Assembly: GCF_010727475.1 (NCBI RefSeq) | Contig: NZ_AP022567.1 | Span: 496,001 to 560,000 of the forward strand | Origin: Mycolicibacterium mageritense | Lineage (GTDB): Bacteria; Actinomycetota; Actinomycetes; Mycobacteriales; Mycobacteriaceae | Direction: 5' to 3' | DNA: 64,000 nt | Shown: piece after piece, positions 25,436-34,112 of the stretch | How the letters are laid out: the number at the start of each line of letters is the position of its first letter | Numbering within the stretch: position 1 is the first letter of the stretch | Notes under the pieces: model-generated | The model's database searches: none | Told to the model about the DNA's origin: nothing | Seen by the model: the letters and a program-made list of their open reading frames with translations, nothing else | Translations under genes and position numbers: made by a program

Positions 25436-26161
25436 ATGAAGACTCGCACCAAGACCCTGGGCGTTGCTGCGGCCGTAGCCGCGTTCACGGCGTCGCTGCC
25501 GCTGGCCGTCACCGCGTATGCCGACCCGGCACCGACGACGACCGAAGCCCCGGTGGTGGAGATCCCCGACCCGCAGGGCTCGGGTTGCGACAACTTCAAG
25601 AAGGCCATGCCGGACTGGAAGAACCTCGCCCCGCTGCCTGCCGGCAAGGTGCTGGCCGCGATCCCCGACATCAGCACGTTCAACGCCGCGCTGTCCGGCG
25701 GCCTGAACCCGGCCGTCAACATCGTGCCGGTGCTCGACAACGGGCCGTACGTGATCTTCGCGCCGACCAACGACGCGTTCGCCGCGATGGATCCCGGCAA
25801 GCTCGAAGCGCTCAAGAGCGATCCCGCCGCACTGACGAGCTTCGACTACTACCACGCATTCCTCGGCCTGCTCGGCCCCGACGACGTCAAGGGGCAGCGG
25901 CCCACCCAGCAGGGCGCCGAGGTCAAGGTGACCGGCAAGGGTGGCGACATCAAGGTCAACGACACCGCCAAGCTGGTGTGTGGCCCCATCCAGGCCGAGA
26001 ACGCACGCATCTACCTGATCGACACCGTGCTGGACCCGAACTCGCCGCCCGAGGCGCTGACCCCGCAGGGCACGTCGACGACGGCCACCACGACCACCAC
26101 GACGTCGGCAGCGCCGACGCCGACGCCGGCCACCCCGGCGGCTGACGCACCGATCGGCTGA
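25436..26161 (+). CDS. Secreted fasciclin-domain protein
   Basis: A 241-residue exported protein with a Sec signal peptide (LGVAAAVAAFTASLPLAVTAYA, cleavage likely after AYA), one fasciclin/FAS1 domain (residues about 75-200; VIFAPTNDAFAAMD and the YYHAFLGLL segment) and a low-complexity Thr/Ala/Pro tail. It resembles MPT70/MPT83-type antigens in domain but lacks their lipobox. ATG at 25436 has GGAGG upstream. Bidirectional terminator follows. Probable role in envelope adhesion, inferred. Confidence 0.85.
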   Translation: MKTRTKTLGVAAAVAAFTASLPLAVTAYADPAPTTTEAPVVEIPDPQGSGCDNFKKAMPDWKNLAPLPAGKVLAAIPDISTFNAALSGGLNPAVNIVPVLDNGPYVIFAPTNDAFAAMDPGKLEALKSDPAALTSFDYYHAFLGLLGPDDVKGQRPTQQGAEVKVTGKGGDIKVNDTAKLVCGPIQAENARIYLIDTVLDPNSPPEALTPQGTSTTATTTTTTSAAPTPTPATPAADAPIG

Positions 26162-26180
26162 TCTTTCCGCGAGCAACAGC

Positions 26181-26214
26181 AAAGTGCCCCAAATCGCTTG
26201 ATTTGGGGCACTTT
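26181..26214. terminator. Bidirectional terminator between fasciclin and acyl-CoA dehydrogenase genes
   Basis: A 15-bp perfect stem (AAAGTGCCCCAAATC with its complement) and GCTT loop, with T-runs on both sides. Serves both convergent transcripts. Confidence 0.85.
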
Positions 26215-26229
26215 TGCGTTCCCGGGAGG

Positions 26230-27372
26230 TTACAGACCCAGGTCGCGGCCGATGATGTCCTTCATGATCTCGGTGGTGCCACCGAAGATGGTCTGGATGC
26301 GGGCATCGCAGTAGTCGCGGGCCACGCGGTACTCCATCATGTAGCCGTAGCCGCCGTGCAGCTGCACACAACCGTCGATGACCTTCTTGGCGGTCTCGGT
26401 GCAGTACCACTTGGCCTTGGCGGCCTCGACCGCGCTCAGATCCCCGTCGAGCACGCCCTGCAGGCACCGGTCGATGTAGCGCTCGCACACGTCGAGTTCG
26501 GTGTCCATCTCGGCGAGCAGGAACCGGTTGTGCTGGAAGCTGCCGATCGGCTGGCCGAACGCCTTGCGATCCTTGGCGTATTGCAGTGTCTGACGCCAGG
26601 ATTCACGCGCCCCGGCGATCGCCGAGATGGCGATTCCGAGCCGTTCCGACGGCAGGTTCTGCATCAGGTGGTAGAAGCCGCGGCCTTCCTGACCCAGCAC
26701 GTTGGCGTTCGGCACCCGGACGTTCTCGAAGTGCAGCTCCGAGGTGTCCTGCGCGTGCAGGCCCATCTTGTCGAGCTTGCGGCCACGGGTGAAGCCCTCC
26801 ATGCCCCGTTCGACCACGAGCAGCGTGAAGCCCTTGTGCCCGGCCTCGGGGTCGGTGCGGCACACCACCACGACCAGGTCGCTGTTGATGCCCGAGGAGA
26901 TGAAGGTCTTGGAGCCGTTGACAATCCAGTCGTCGCCATCACGCACTGCCGAGGTCCGGATGCCTGCGAGGTCGCTGCCCGCACCGGGTTCGGTCATCGC
27001 CACCGCGAGGATCAGCTCGCCGCTGGCGATGCCGGGCATCCAGCGCTTGTTCTGTTCCTCGTTGGCGAGGTGCTTGAAATACGGTGCGACGACGTCGTTC
27101 TGCAGGCTCAACGACGGTGCCGGTCCGCCGTAGCGGGCCAGCTCCTCGTCGATGACCGCGTTGAACCGGAAGTCGTCCGATCCGCCACCGCCGTACTCCT
27201 CGGGCATGTTGAACCCGATCAGGCCGTACTTGCCGGCCGCGACGAACGCCGACCGGTCCACCATCCGCTGCTCTTCCCACTTCTCGGCATGCGGCACGAG
27301 CTCACGCTCGATGTACTGCCTGGTCGACTCGCGGAGCGCCTCGTGTTCAGCTTCGAAAACTGTGCGTTTCAT
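26230..27372 (-). CDS. Acyl-CoA dehydrogenase (FadE20-like)
   Basis: A 380-residue FAD-dependent acyl-CoA dehydrogenase for the first step of beta-oxidation. AVAMTEPGAGSDLAGIRT is the flavin/substrate loop, KTFISSGINSDL follows, and QLHGGYGYMMEYRVARDYCDARIQTIFGGTTEIMKDIIGR is the C-terminal signature; the pattern resembles the long-chain type and M. tuberculosis FadE20. ATG at 27372. Third gene of a thiolase-hydratase-dehydrogenase operon, 6 bases after the hydratase stop, likely repressed by the FadR-type protein encoded upstream. Confidence 0.9.
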   Translation of the reverse strand: MKRTVFEAEHEALRESTRQYIERELVPHAEKWEEQRMVDRSAFVAAGKYGLIGFNMPEEYGGGGSDDFRFNAVIDEELARYGGPAPSLSLQNDVVAPYFKHLANEEQNKRWMPGIASGELILAVAMTEPGAGSDLAGIRTSAVRDGDDWIVNGSKTFISSGINSDLVVVVCRTDPEAGHKGFTLLVVERGMEGFTRGRKLDKMGLHAQDTSELHFENVRVPNANVLGQEGRGFYHLMQNLPSERLGIAISAIAGARESWRQTLQYAKDRKAFGQPIGSFQHNRFLLAEMDTELDVCERYIDRCLQGVLDGDLSAVEAAKAKWYCTETAKKVIDGCVQLHGGYGYMMEYRVARDYCDARIQTIFGGTTEIMKDIIGRDLGL

Positions 27373-27378
27373 GTTGGC

Positions 27379-28167
27379 CTATCTGGCTTTCCATACGGGT
27401 TGACGCTTTTCGGCGAACGCCAACGGGCCTTCTTTGGCATCTTCGGTGCGCAGCAGCGTAGAGAACTCCCGGTTGGTGCGCTTCCAGCCGTCCTTGTCGC
27501 CCGTGATCACGCCGTCGTCGACACCGTAGGCCACGCGCTTGCTGGCCTGCACGGCCAACGGCGCATTGCCGGTGATCCGTTCGGCCAGCTTGAGCGCCGC
27601 ATCAACCACGGTGCCGTCGGGCACCACCTGGTTGATCAGACCCCACTTCAGTGCGTCGGCCGACGACATCGGCTCACCCGTGAACAACAGTTCGTTGGCC
27701 ACCTTGCGGGGCAGCTGCTCGGCGATGCGGAACACGCCGCCGGCACCGGCGATCAGCCCCCGCTTCACCTCGGGCAGACCGAATTTCGCGCTTTCTTCGG
27801 CGACCACGAGGTCGCTCGCCAACGCCAGCTCGGTGCCGCCGCCCAGGGCCGTGCCGTTGACCGCGGCGATGGTCGGCTTGTCGATGAAGTGGCTGACGTA
27901 GCCCGCGAAACCGTATTCCGGATGGTCCGGGTGGAAAAGGTTCTCACCGCGCGAGATGGCCTTGAGGTCCGCCCCGGCGCAGAACGACTTGTCGCCCGCG
28001 CCGGTGAGGATCACGGCGCGCACCTCGGGGTCGTCCTGCGCGGTCTGCAACGCGTCGCCGACGGCGATGCTGACCGAGGAGTTGACCGCGTTGCGGGCCT
28101 CGGGCCGGTTGATCGTGATGAGCAGAACGTTGCCTCTACGCTCTACGAGAGCGCCTTCGTCACTCAC
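27379..28167 (-). CDS. Enoyl-CoA hydratase
   Basis: A 262-residue crotonase with both catalytic glutamates: one in NGTALGGGTELALASD, the second in FGLPEVKRGL, plus the oxyanion loop CAGADLKAI. It hydrates 2-enoyl-CoA in beta-oxidation. GTG at 28167 overlaps the thiolase stop (GTGA), implying translational coupling. The N-terminal frame is open further upstream but that region is the thiolase gene. Confidence 0.9.
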   Translation of the reverse strand: MSDEGALVERRGNVLLITINRPEARNAVNSSVSIAVGDALQTAQDDPEVRAVILTGAGDKSFCAGADLKAISRGENLFHPDHPEYGFAGYVSHFIDKPTIAAVNGTALGGGTELALASDLVVAEESAKFGLPEVKRGLIAGAGGVFRIAEQLPRKVANELLFTGEPMSSADALKWGLINQVVPDGTVVDAALKLAERITGNAPLAVQASKRVAYGVDDGVITGDKDGWKRTNREFSTLLRTEDAKEGPLAFAEKRQPVWKAR

Positions 28168-29312
28168 AGCAGCTCCAGGATGGTCGCGTTGGCCTGGCCG
28201 CCACCCTCGCACATGGTCTGCAATCCGTACTGAATGTCGTTGTCCCGCATGTGATACAGCAGCGTGGTCAGGATGCGGGCGCCGGAGCCGCCGAGCGGAT
28301 GGCCCAGGGCGATCGCGCCGCCGTTGGGGTTCAGCCGGTTCTCGTCGGCGCCGATCTCCTTGAGCCACGCCATCGGGACCGGCGCAAACGCCTCGTTGAC
28401 CTCGAACGCCCCGATCTGATCGACGCTCAGGCCGGACTTCTTCAGCGCCTTCTGGGTGGCCGGGATGGGCGCGGTCAGCATGATGACCGGGTCGGCGCCG
28501 GCCAGCACCGCGGTGTGCACCTTGGCGATCGGCTTGAGGCCCAGCTCTTTTGCCTTGTCGGCCGAGGTGACCAGCAGGGCGGCCGAGCCGTCGGAGATCT
28601 GGCTGGAGTTGCCGGCGTGGATCACACCGTCTTCCTTGAACGCGGGCTTGATGGCGGCCATGGACTCGACCGTGCCGCCGCGGCGGATGCCGCCATCCTC
28701 CAGCACCACATTGCCGTCTTGGTCCTTGATTCCCACGATCTGGTCCTTGAACGCACCAGAATCCTGTGCGGCGGCAGCCTTCTCGTGCGACCGCAGCGAG
28801 AACTCGTCGAGTTGGGTGCGGGACAAGCCCCACTGCTCGGCGATCATCTCCGCGCCGACGCCCTGATTGGGCGTCTTGTTGTCGTAACGCTCACGGAAGG
28901 CTTCGGGATACGGATGCCCGCCGTTGGCCAGCGAGGAGCCCATCGGGGTTCGCGACATCGATTCGACGCCACCGGCGACGACGACGTCGTAGTGACCGGC
29001 GACCACCCCGGCGACGGCGAAGTGCAGCGACTGCTGGCTCGAACCGCACTGGCGGTCGACGGTCACGCCGGGCACGGTCTCGGGCCAACCCGCCGTCAGC
29101 ACTGCCGTGCGGGCGATGTCGAGCGCCTGCTCACCGGCCTGCATGACGCAGCCCCAGATGACGTCGTCAACGAGCGCGGGGTCGATCCCGGCACGCTGCA
29201 CCAGGTCGCTCAGCACCTGCGCCGAAAGCTCCGCCGGGTGCACGCCCGACAACGCGCCGTTGCGTTTCCCGACGGGCGACCGGACGGCCTCGACGATGAC
29301 GGCTTCAGCCAT
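28164..29312 (-). CDS. Acetyl-CoA acyltransferase (thiolase)
   Basis: A 382-residue degradative thiolase. Nucleophile Cys89 is in DRQCGSSQQ, then GGVESMSR, NEAFAP, GHPLGGSGAR with the activating His near 340, and CEGGGQANA with the second Cys near 370. Family relatives include FadA and the steroid thiolase FadA5. First gene of the beta-oxidation operon; divergent from the GntR/FadR-like regulator with a strong 29-bp palindrome 62 bases upstream of the start. Substrate chain not determined. Confidence 0.92.
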   Translation of the reverse strand: MAEAVIVEAVRSPVGKRNGALSGVHPAELSAQVLSDLVQRAGIDPALVDDVIWGCVMQAGEQALDIARTAVLTAGWPETVPGVTVDRQCGSSQQSLHFAVAGVVAGHYDVVVAGGVESMSRTPMGSSLANGGHPYPEAFRERYDNKTPNQGVGAEMIAEQWGLSRTQLDEFSLRSHEKAAAAQDSGAFKDQIVGIKDQDGNVVLEDGGIRRGGTVESMAAIKPAFKEDGVIHAGNSSQISDGSAALLVTSADKAKELGLKPIAKVHTAVLAGADPVIMLTAPIPATQKALKKSGLSVDQIGAFEVNEAFAPVPMAWLKEIGADENRLNPNGGAIALGHPLGGSGARILTTLLYHMRDNDIQYGLQTMCEGGGQANATILELL

Positions 29313-29374
29313 GGCTTCTCCTTTGAAAGTGGGTAGCTGTGTCGCGAGTGGACGGCTCCGAGGTCGAAACTAGA

Positions 29375-29403
29375 CCAGTAGGTTTACTAGGTCAACCTAC
29401 TGG
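29375..29403. promoter_or_regulatory. Operator candidate: CCAGTAGGTT-N9-AACCTACTGG
   Basis: Perfect 10-bp arms separated by 9 bases between the thiolase operon and the FadR-like gene. Half-site-like GGTT/AACC elements recur around it. Strong candidate binding site of the adjacent regulator. Confidence 0.65.
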
Positions 29404-29446
29404 TTGGTAGAGCGTCTCACCTGCACGTTCCGGTACGGTGGAGGAC

Positions 29447-29466
29447 CGGTTTGGTCGAGCAAACCG
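29447..29466. promoter_or_regulatory. Second inverted repeat CGGTTTG-N6-CAAACCG
   Basis: Perfect 7-bp arms, 43 bases from the first palindrome and 72 bases before the regulator start. May be an autoregulatory site. Confidence 0.45.
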
Positions 29467-29537
29467 TCTCCACATGGTTTACTGAGTTGCACACCTGGCC
29501 GCTACGGCCAGGCCGAATTGCGTTATCAGGAGATCTC

Positions 29538-30329
29538 GTGGCCCGAACCACCCCGCTGGCACCGATGATCGGGCCCGATGCGATCACGCGCCAGGCCCCG
29601 GTCCGGTCGCCGAAAACCGCCGAGCTCGTCGCGGGCACGCTGCGTCGCATGGTCGTCGACGGTCAACTCAAAGAAGGCGATTTCCTGCCCAACGAAGCCG
29701 AGCTCATGGAGCATTTCGGGGTCAGCAGGCCGACGCTGCGCGAGGCCGTGCGCGTGCTGGAGTCCGAGCGGCTGGTCGAGGTGCGCCGCGGCTCCCGCAC
29801 GGGCGCTCGCGTGCGCGTGCCCGGGCCCGAGATCGTTGCCCGCCCCGCGGGCCTGCTGCTCGAGCTCTCGGGCGCCGACATCGCCGACCTTCTGGTCGCA
29901 CGCTCGGCGATCGAGCCGATGGCCGCGCGGCTGCTGGCCGAGCAGGGCGACGAGGCCGCGTTCAGCGAGCTGGAACGCATGCTCGACGAGCACATCCCCA
30001 AGGACTGGCGGTCAGACCGGCTCGCCGAGACCACGGGCGATTTTCACCGGCGGGTCGTGGAGTTGTCCGGCAATGCCACGCTGGGCATCATCGCCGGCAT
30101 GTTGCACGAGATCACGGTGCGGCATCACGCGTTCCTGTTCAAGGAGCACCGCCCGGTGTCCAAAGCCGACTACGAGAAGCTCATGCGGTCCTACCGGCGC
30201 CTGATCCAGTTGATCCGCTCGGGCGACGGCGACGCGGCCGAGGCACACTGGCGCAAGCACCTGGACAATGCGCGCAACCTCATGCTGCAGGGCCTCGAGA
30301 CGGTCAAGGTCCGCGACGTCATGCGCTGA
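29538..30329 (+). CDS. GntR/FadR-family regulator (FCD domain)
   Basis: A 263-residue regulator with an N-terminal GntR winged helix (ELVAGTLRRMVVDGQLKEGDFLPNEAELMEHFGVSRPTLREAVRVLE) and a C-terminal all-helical FCD ligand domain in which D, H and H metal-ligand positions can be placed (FHRRVVELSGN, VRHHAFL, AHWRKHLDNA). GTG at 29538 follows AGGAGAT. Divergent from the beta-oxidation operon; acyl-CoA or a fatty acid is the likely effector. Confidence 0.87.
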   Translation: MARTTPLAPMIGPDAITRQAPVRSPKTAELVAGTLRRMVVDGQLKEGDFLPNEAELMEHFGVSRPTLREAVRVLESERLVEVRRGSRTGARVRVPGPEIVARPAGLLLELSGADIADLLVARSAIEPMAARLLAEQGDEAAFSELERMLDEHIPKDWRSDRLAETTGDFHRRVVELSGNATLGIIAGMLHEITVRHHAFLFKEHRPVSKADYEKLMRSYRRLIQLIRSGDGDAAEAHWRKHLDNARNLMLQGLETVKVRDVMR

Positions 30330-30337
30330 GCGTCGGA

Positions 30338-30724
30338 TCAATCCGGCCAGACCGCCAGCCGCGCAGCGGTTTCCCGCCAGCCGTCGGCCGTCTTCCACCG
30401 CATGGGCAACAATCGGTAGCGCCAGCTGCCCGCTGGGCCGTCAGCGCCCACATGGTCGACGCTGATCGAAATCAAATCTGCGGCAAGGACTTTGGCGTGC
30501 GTCTCCAGATAGATGCCGGCCTCGTCGTCGACGTCGGACATTAGCTCGCCGAACACCAGGCGGGGCCCCGGCGGCCGGTGTACCAGGACGCACTGTGACC
30601 GGTGCGGGCAGTGCCGCGCCCGCACGGCCGCATGACATCCGGTGTCGACGACGCCCAGATCGCTCATCAGCCTCCCGGACTCGTCGACCCACACCGCAAC
30701 CGGATCAGGTGGTGGCGTGGTCAT
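30338..30724 (-). CDS. Hypothetical protein downstream of DUF3556
   Basis: A 128-residue soluble protein that I do not recognise. It has Cys residues in DTGCHAAVRARHCPHRSQC that could bind metal, and a folded-looking centre LVFGELMSDVDDEAGIYLETHAKVLAADLISISVDHVG. ATG at 30724 lies within the last codons of the DUF3556 gene (20-bp overlap), so the two are one transcript and presumably share regulation by the KstR-like box. Confidence 0.6.
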   Translation of the reverse strand: MTTPPPDPVAVWVDESGRLMSDLGVVDTGCHAAVRARHCPHRSQCVLVHRPPGPRLVFGELMSDVDDEAGIYLETHAKVLAADLISISVDHVGADGPAGSWRYRLLPMRWKTADGWRETAARLAVWPD

Positions 30725-32441
30725 CTCGATGGACGTGCACCGGTACATCGTCGGCCCACGGTTGACGCGTCACCATGTCGGCAACCTTCACATATCCTCG
30801 TTCGAACTCGCCCGTGGCCGCGTCGACGAGCCGGTACTGCTGAGTCTGCCGATGGATCGGCTGGGCGTCGAGCATCACGATACGCACCTCCCCCGGCTCG
30901 AATCCGCAGCGCTTCTGCAGTGCCGCCACGAGCTGTTCGTTGCTCATGTGGCCGTCACCGAAGTTCCAGCCGATCGCGGTCGACACCAGGCGTTCGCCGT
31001 CGGTCAACGTGTAGTCGTCCTCGTCGAAACCGGCCATGGCCCGGTGCGCGAGCGTGAACAGCGCCCGGCCGTGAGTGTTGAACGCGCGGAACGCATATCC
31101 CATGTACATCGGGATCTGGGCGGCTTCCTTGCTGCCGTAGAACTTCTCCAGCTGCGCGGCGGGCATGCTGGCGATCGCGACGATGCCCTTGGCGATCTTC
31201 TCGTCGGCCGAGGGCTTGATGCACCACAGCGACGTGTCCCAGTTGCCGGCGTAGTAGCGCATGCCCGGCAGGAAAGAGACCTTGCGGGGGAACAGGTTTC
31301 CGATCACCACGGTGCCCGCGACCACCACGAACAACACGATGGGCCACGGGCTCTGCAGGTCACCGAGCCCGATGCCGGCGTGCCCGACGAACAACGTCAG
31401 CACCGAGAACATCATGAAGACGTTCCACTCGAGCGGCACGCCCATCGGGATGGACGACAGGATCCCGAAGTGGAAGCACAGCATGACGAACGCCGCGACC
31501 GCGGTCGCCCACCCCCCATGCGAGAAGAACAGCACGAGCGGCACGAGTCCTTCGATGGCGGTGGAGAAGTGCGCGAGCCACCGCGACGGCCGGCCGGGCC
31601 GCAGATCGTCGGGGAAATGCTCGAAGAACTTCCGCTTGATCCAGCGCGGCCGGAACACCGGATTGTTGCTCATCATGGTCGAGATGACGAACGGGAAGTG
31701 CTTGTTGAGCTTGGATGTCGCCGCACCGAGCCAGATCACGAGGCAGACCAGTTTGGCTGCGATGATCATGTCGACCCCGGCGAACAGGAACGCCACGGTG
31801 AACGACCCGTACACCTCACCGCGGGCGGCCAGGAAGATCACCTTGTCGCGCAGCCCCAGTACCGCAAGCAGGCCGAGCACCGCCCAGATCTGCCACATCG
31901 GCAGCATGCCCACGTCGCTGCCGAGTTCGGGGATCGGGCCCGTGCCGTCGGAGAAGATCGCGATGACGAGCACTACCAACAACGCCGCGTACAGCAGTGC
32001 GTCGAACGGGGTGCGGGTGTCCCCTTTGGTCAGCGGGATCCGGTCGGGCCACGGTGGCAGCCGAATGGTCTTGGGCCGCAACCAGTACAGGATCGAGCCC
32101 AGCGGCGGGAAGAACCGGTTGTTGAGCGGTCCGAAGCCGCAGCCGAGGCCCACGACCTCGAACAGCATGGTGAACAGCACGACCTTCTGGAAGACGATCG
32201 GCTCGGTGTACCAGTGTGCGACGTCGGTGAACCCGTCGATCCCGGTGGTCGAAAGAACCACCAGCCATGCCGCGAGGATGTAGGCCAGGATCTTGACGAC
32301 GTAGAACAGGTGCAGCGCCACCGGGGTGCCGAAGCCCACCTCCGCCCAGTGCCGGGCCATCGGAACGATCTTCTCGGCACGCGTGCCCTTGCTCCACTCC
32401 TCGAAGTCGATCACCGGAGTGGTCTGCTTGAGAAAGCCCAT
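30705..32441 (-). CDS. DUF3556 polytopic membrane protein
   Basis: A 578-residue membrane protein of the actinobacterial DUF3556 group, with roughly eight to ten hydrophobic helices in residues 40-400 and a soluble C-terminal third (FRAFNTHGRALFTLAHRAMAGFDEDDY). No enzymatic motif is recognised. A perfect TNNAACNNGTTNNA box lies 11 bases upstream of the ATG, suggesting control by KstR, the repressor of cholesterol catabolism, and a role in sterol or lipid handling at the membrane. Confidence 0.8.
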   Translation of the reverse strand: MGFLKQTTPVIDFEEWSKGTRAEKIVPMARHWAEVGFGTPVALHLFYVVKILAYILAAWLVVLSTTGIDGFTDVAHWYTEPIVFQKVVLFTMLFEVVGLGCGFGPLNNRFFPPLGSILYWLRPKTIRLPPWPDRIPLTKGDTRTPFDALLYAALLVVLVIAIFSDGTGPIPELGSDVGMLPMWQIWAVLGLLAVLGLRDKVIFLAARGEVYGSFTVAFLFAGVDMIIAAKLVCLVIWLGAATSKLNKHFPFVISTMMSNNPVFRPRWIKRKFFEHFPDDLRPGRPSRWLAHFSTAIEGLVPLVLFFSHGGWATAVAAFVMLCFHFGILSSIPMGVPLEWNVFMMFSVLTLFVGHAGIGLGDLQSPWPIVLFVVVAGTVVIGNLFPRKVSFLPGMRYYAGNWDTSLWCIKPSADEKIAKGIVAIASMPAAQLEKFYGSKEAAQIPMYMGYAFRAFNTHGRALFTLAHRAMAGFDEDDYTLTDGERLVSTAIGWNFGDGHMSNEQLVAALQKRCGFEPGEVRIVMLDAQPIHRQTQQYRLVDAATGEFERGYVKVADMVTRQPWADDVPVHVHRDDHATT

Positions 32442-32451
32442 GCCGACAGAC

Positions 32452-32465
32452 TAGAACGTGTTCTA
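32452..32465. promoter_or_regulatory. KstR-like operator TAGAACGTGTTCTA
   Basis: Matches every fixed position of the published KstR consensus TNNAACNNGTTNNA and is palindromic in both arms. It sits 11 bases before the DUF3556 start. Confidence 0.7.
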
Positions 32466-32553
32466 TTCCGACTTCACGCGAACGGGCCCATAGATGCGAG
32501 AACGCCCGGCTGCGGGCGCCTACGCGCCTTGCCGGTGGGTGCGAGAATCAGAC

Positions 32554-34062
32554 GTGCGTTACGTCATCTTCCCCGGCCGCCACCACGTCCTGACGCGGTT
32601 CCAGGCGCGTTATCTGACCGAACTCGCGCCTGGTGCCACCGTCATCTGGGCGGTCACGAGCGCCAACCATCAGAACACCCGGCGCAACCCGGTGCCTGCG
32701 AACCGGCGCGAGGCCGCGATCGAGCTCTTCTCGCAGGCCGAGGGCATTCGCTCGCTGGTCGTGCCGATCGTCGACGTGGCGCCCGACGAGCGGTTCGCCG
32801 AGATCACGCTCAAGGCCATCCGCCACGCCACCGATATCGATCCGCGGCCCGAGGACGCCGTGGTGGCGTGCTCCACACCGGCGGTCAGCGAACTGTATGC
32901 GCGGCTTGGCTTTCGGATCGCACCGGTGGAACGCGGCCATCCCGACAACCCGCCGTATCCGTGGCAGCTGTTGGAGCGGGTGGCCACGGGCGAACCGTGG
33001 CGGGACGAGGCTCACCCGGCGACGGTGGACGTGTTCGACCGGTACGGCCTGGCTGCCCACATCGCCGCGATCAGCGCGGACCCGATCGTGAGTTCAGAGG
33101 GTTCGCTCACCGAGACTCGCGACTACCGTTCCTACAGTGCGGCCTTCGACGCGGCCGCCGAACGCAAGTGGGCACAGGCACGGCCGTATGTACGGCCCGG
33201 GCGCATCGTCGACATCGGCTGCGCGGCCGGCGGCATGCTCGAATTGGTCGCTGCTGACCCGGAACTGCGTGAATCCGACCTGTACGGCATCGAGGTGGCC
33301 CGCCACCTGTTCGAAGAATGCGAGCACCGCAAATCCCAAGGGGTGTTCGCCAATCCGAACACCTTCTTCTACCAACGCAACATCTTGTCGGGTTCGGTGT
33401 TCGGCGATGCCAGCATCGATACCACGCTGACGTTCGCGCTGACTCACGAGATCTACAGCTACGGCGACGGCATGGAATCGCTGCGCAGGTTCGCCGACAC
33501 AATCGCCAGGCACACCGCACCCGGCGGGGTGTGGATCAACTCCGATGTGTGTGGCCCGGACGACCCGGATCGGCCGGTGCGCCTGGTGTTCCACGAGTCC
33601 GGACTCGACCACGCGGCGGTCGACCTCACGACGCTCGACGACGTGCCGGGCTATCTGACCCCACTGACGCCCGCGGCGCGCTTCGCCCAGTTCGCGGCCG
33701 ACTTCCGGCGCAACGCCGGCGCTGAGTTCGGTTACGAAGTGGTCGACGACCGCACCGTACGGCTGCGTCTGGCAGATGCAATGGAGTTCCTCACCCGGTT
33801 CTCCTACGTCGACAACTGGCTGTCGGAAACCCACGAGCAGTTCTGCGCGCTGTCGTGGGCGGACTGGGTCGCGCTGGCCGGTGAGGTGGGCCTGCAAGTG
33901 GACCCGCGTTCGGGACCATGGCGTAACGACTGGCTGGTGCACAACGTGTTCGAACCGGCCGCAGCGTTGCGCGACGACCACGGCTCACGCTTGGACTGGC
34001 CCGTCACGCACGTGCTACTGGCGGCCACCGCACTCCGCGAGCGGCGAGACTACGGTTTGTGA
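32554..34062 (+). CDS. Nucleotidyltransferase-like domain fused to SAM methyltransferase
   Basis: A 502-residue two-part protein. Residues 1-150 look like a cytidylyl/NMN-adenylyltransferase fold: GRHHVLTRFQARYL at about 8-21, a strand IWAVTSAN, then TRRNPVPANRREAAIELF at 43-60, like the ENPFTAGER loop of NadM/NadR. The HxGH pair is replaced (T-R-F-Q), so catalysis may be lost. Residues 215-400 form a class I methyltransferase with motif I VDIGCAAGG at 219-227. GTG at 32554. No operon partners. The substrate is unknown and the N-terminal assignment is an inference. Confidence 0.7.
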   Translation: MRYVIFPGRHHVLTRFQARYLTELAPGATVIWAVTSANHQNTRRNPVPANRREAAIELFSQAEGIRSLVVPIVDVAPDERFAEITLKAIRHATDIDPRPEDAVVACSTPAVSELYARLGFRIAPVERGHPDNPPYPWQLLERVATGEPWRDEAHPATVDVFDRYGLAAHIAAISADPIVSSEGSLTETRDYRSYSAAFDAAAERKWAQARPYVRPGRIVDIGCAAGGMLELVAADPELRESDLYGIEVARHLFEECEHRKSQGVFANPNTFFYQRNILSGSVFGDASIDTTLTFALTHEIYSYGDGMESLRRFADTIARHTAPGGVWINSDVCGPDDPDRPVRLVFHESGLDHAAVDLTTLDDVPGYLTPLTPAARFAQFAADFRRNAGAEFGYEVVDDRTVRLRLADAMEFLTRFSYVDNWLSETHEQFCALSWADWVALAGEVGLQVDPRSGPWRNDWLVHNVFEPAAALRDDHGSRLDWPVTHVLLAATALRERRDYGL

Positions 34063-34112
34063 CGGGGAATCGCCAGAAATCGATCAGAAACCGTAGTGTC
34101 GGCGCACAGGTG

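Noticed and set aside
26203..28233. A 676-codon plus-strand open frame
   Set aside because: Antisense to acyl-CoA dehydrogenase and enoyl-CoA hydratase genes with complete catalytic motifs; no domain in the opposite strand.
27379..28833. N-terminal extension of the enoyl-CoA hydratase
   Set aside because: The added part is an out-of-frame reading of the thiolase gene; GTGA overlap at 28164-28167 marks the true start.
30642..33257. An 871-codon plus-strand open frame
   Set aside because: Antisense to DUF3556 and then a shifted frame of the methyltransferase fusion; composition typical of a shadow.
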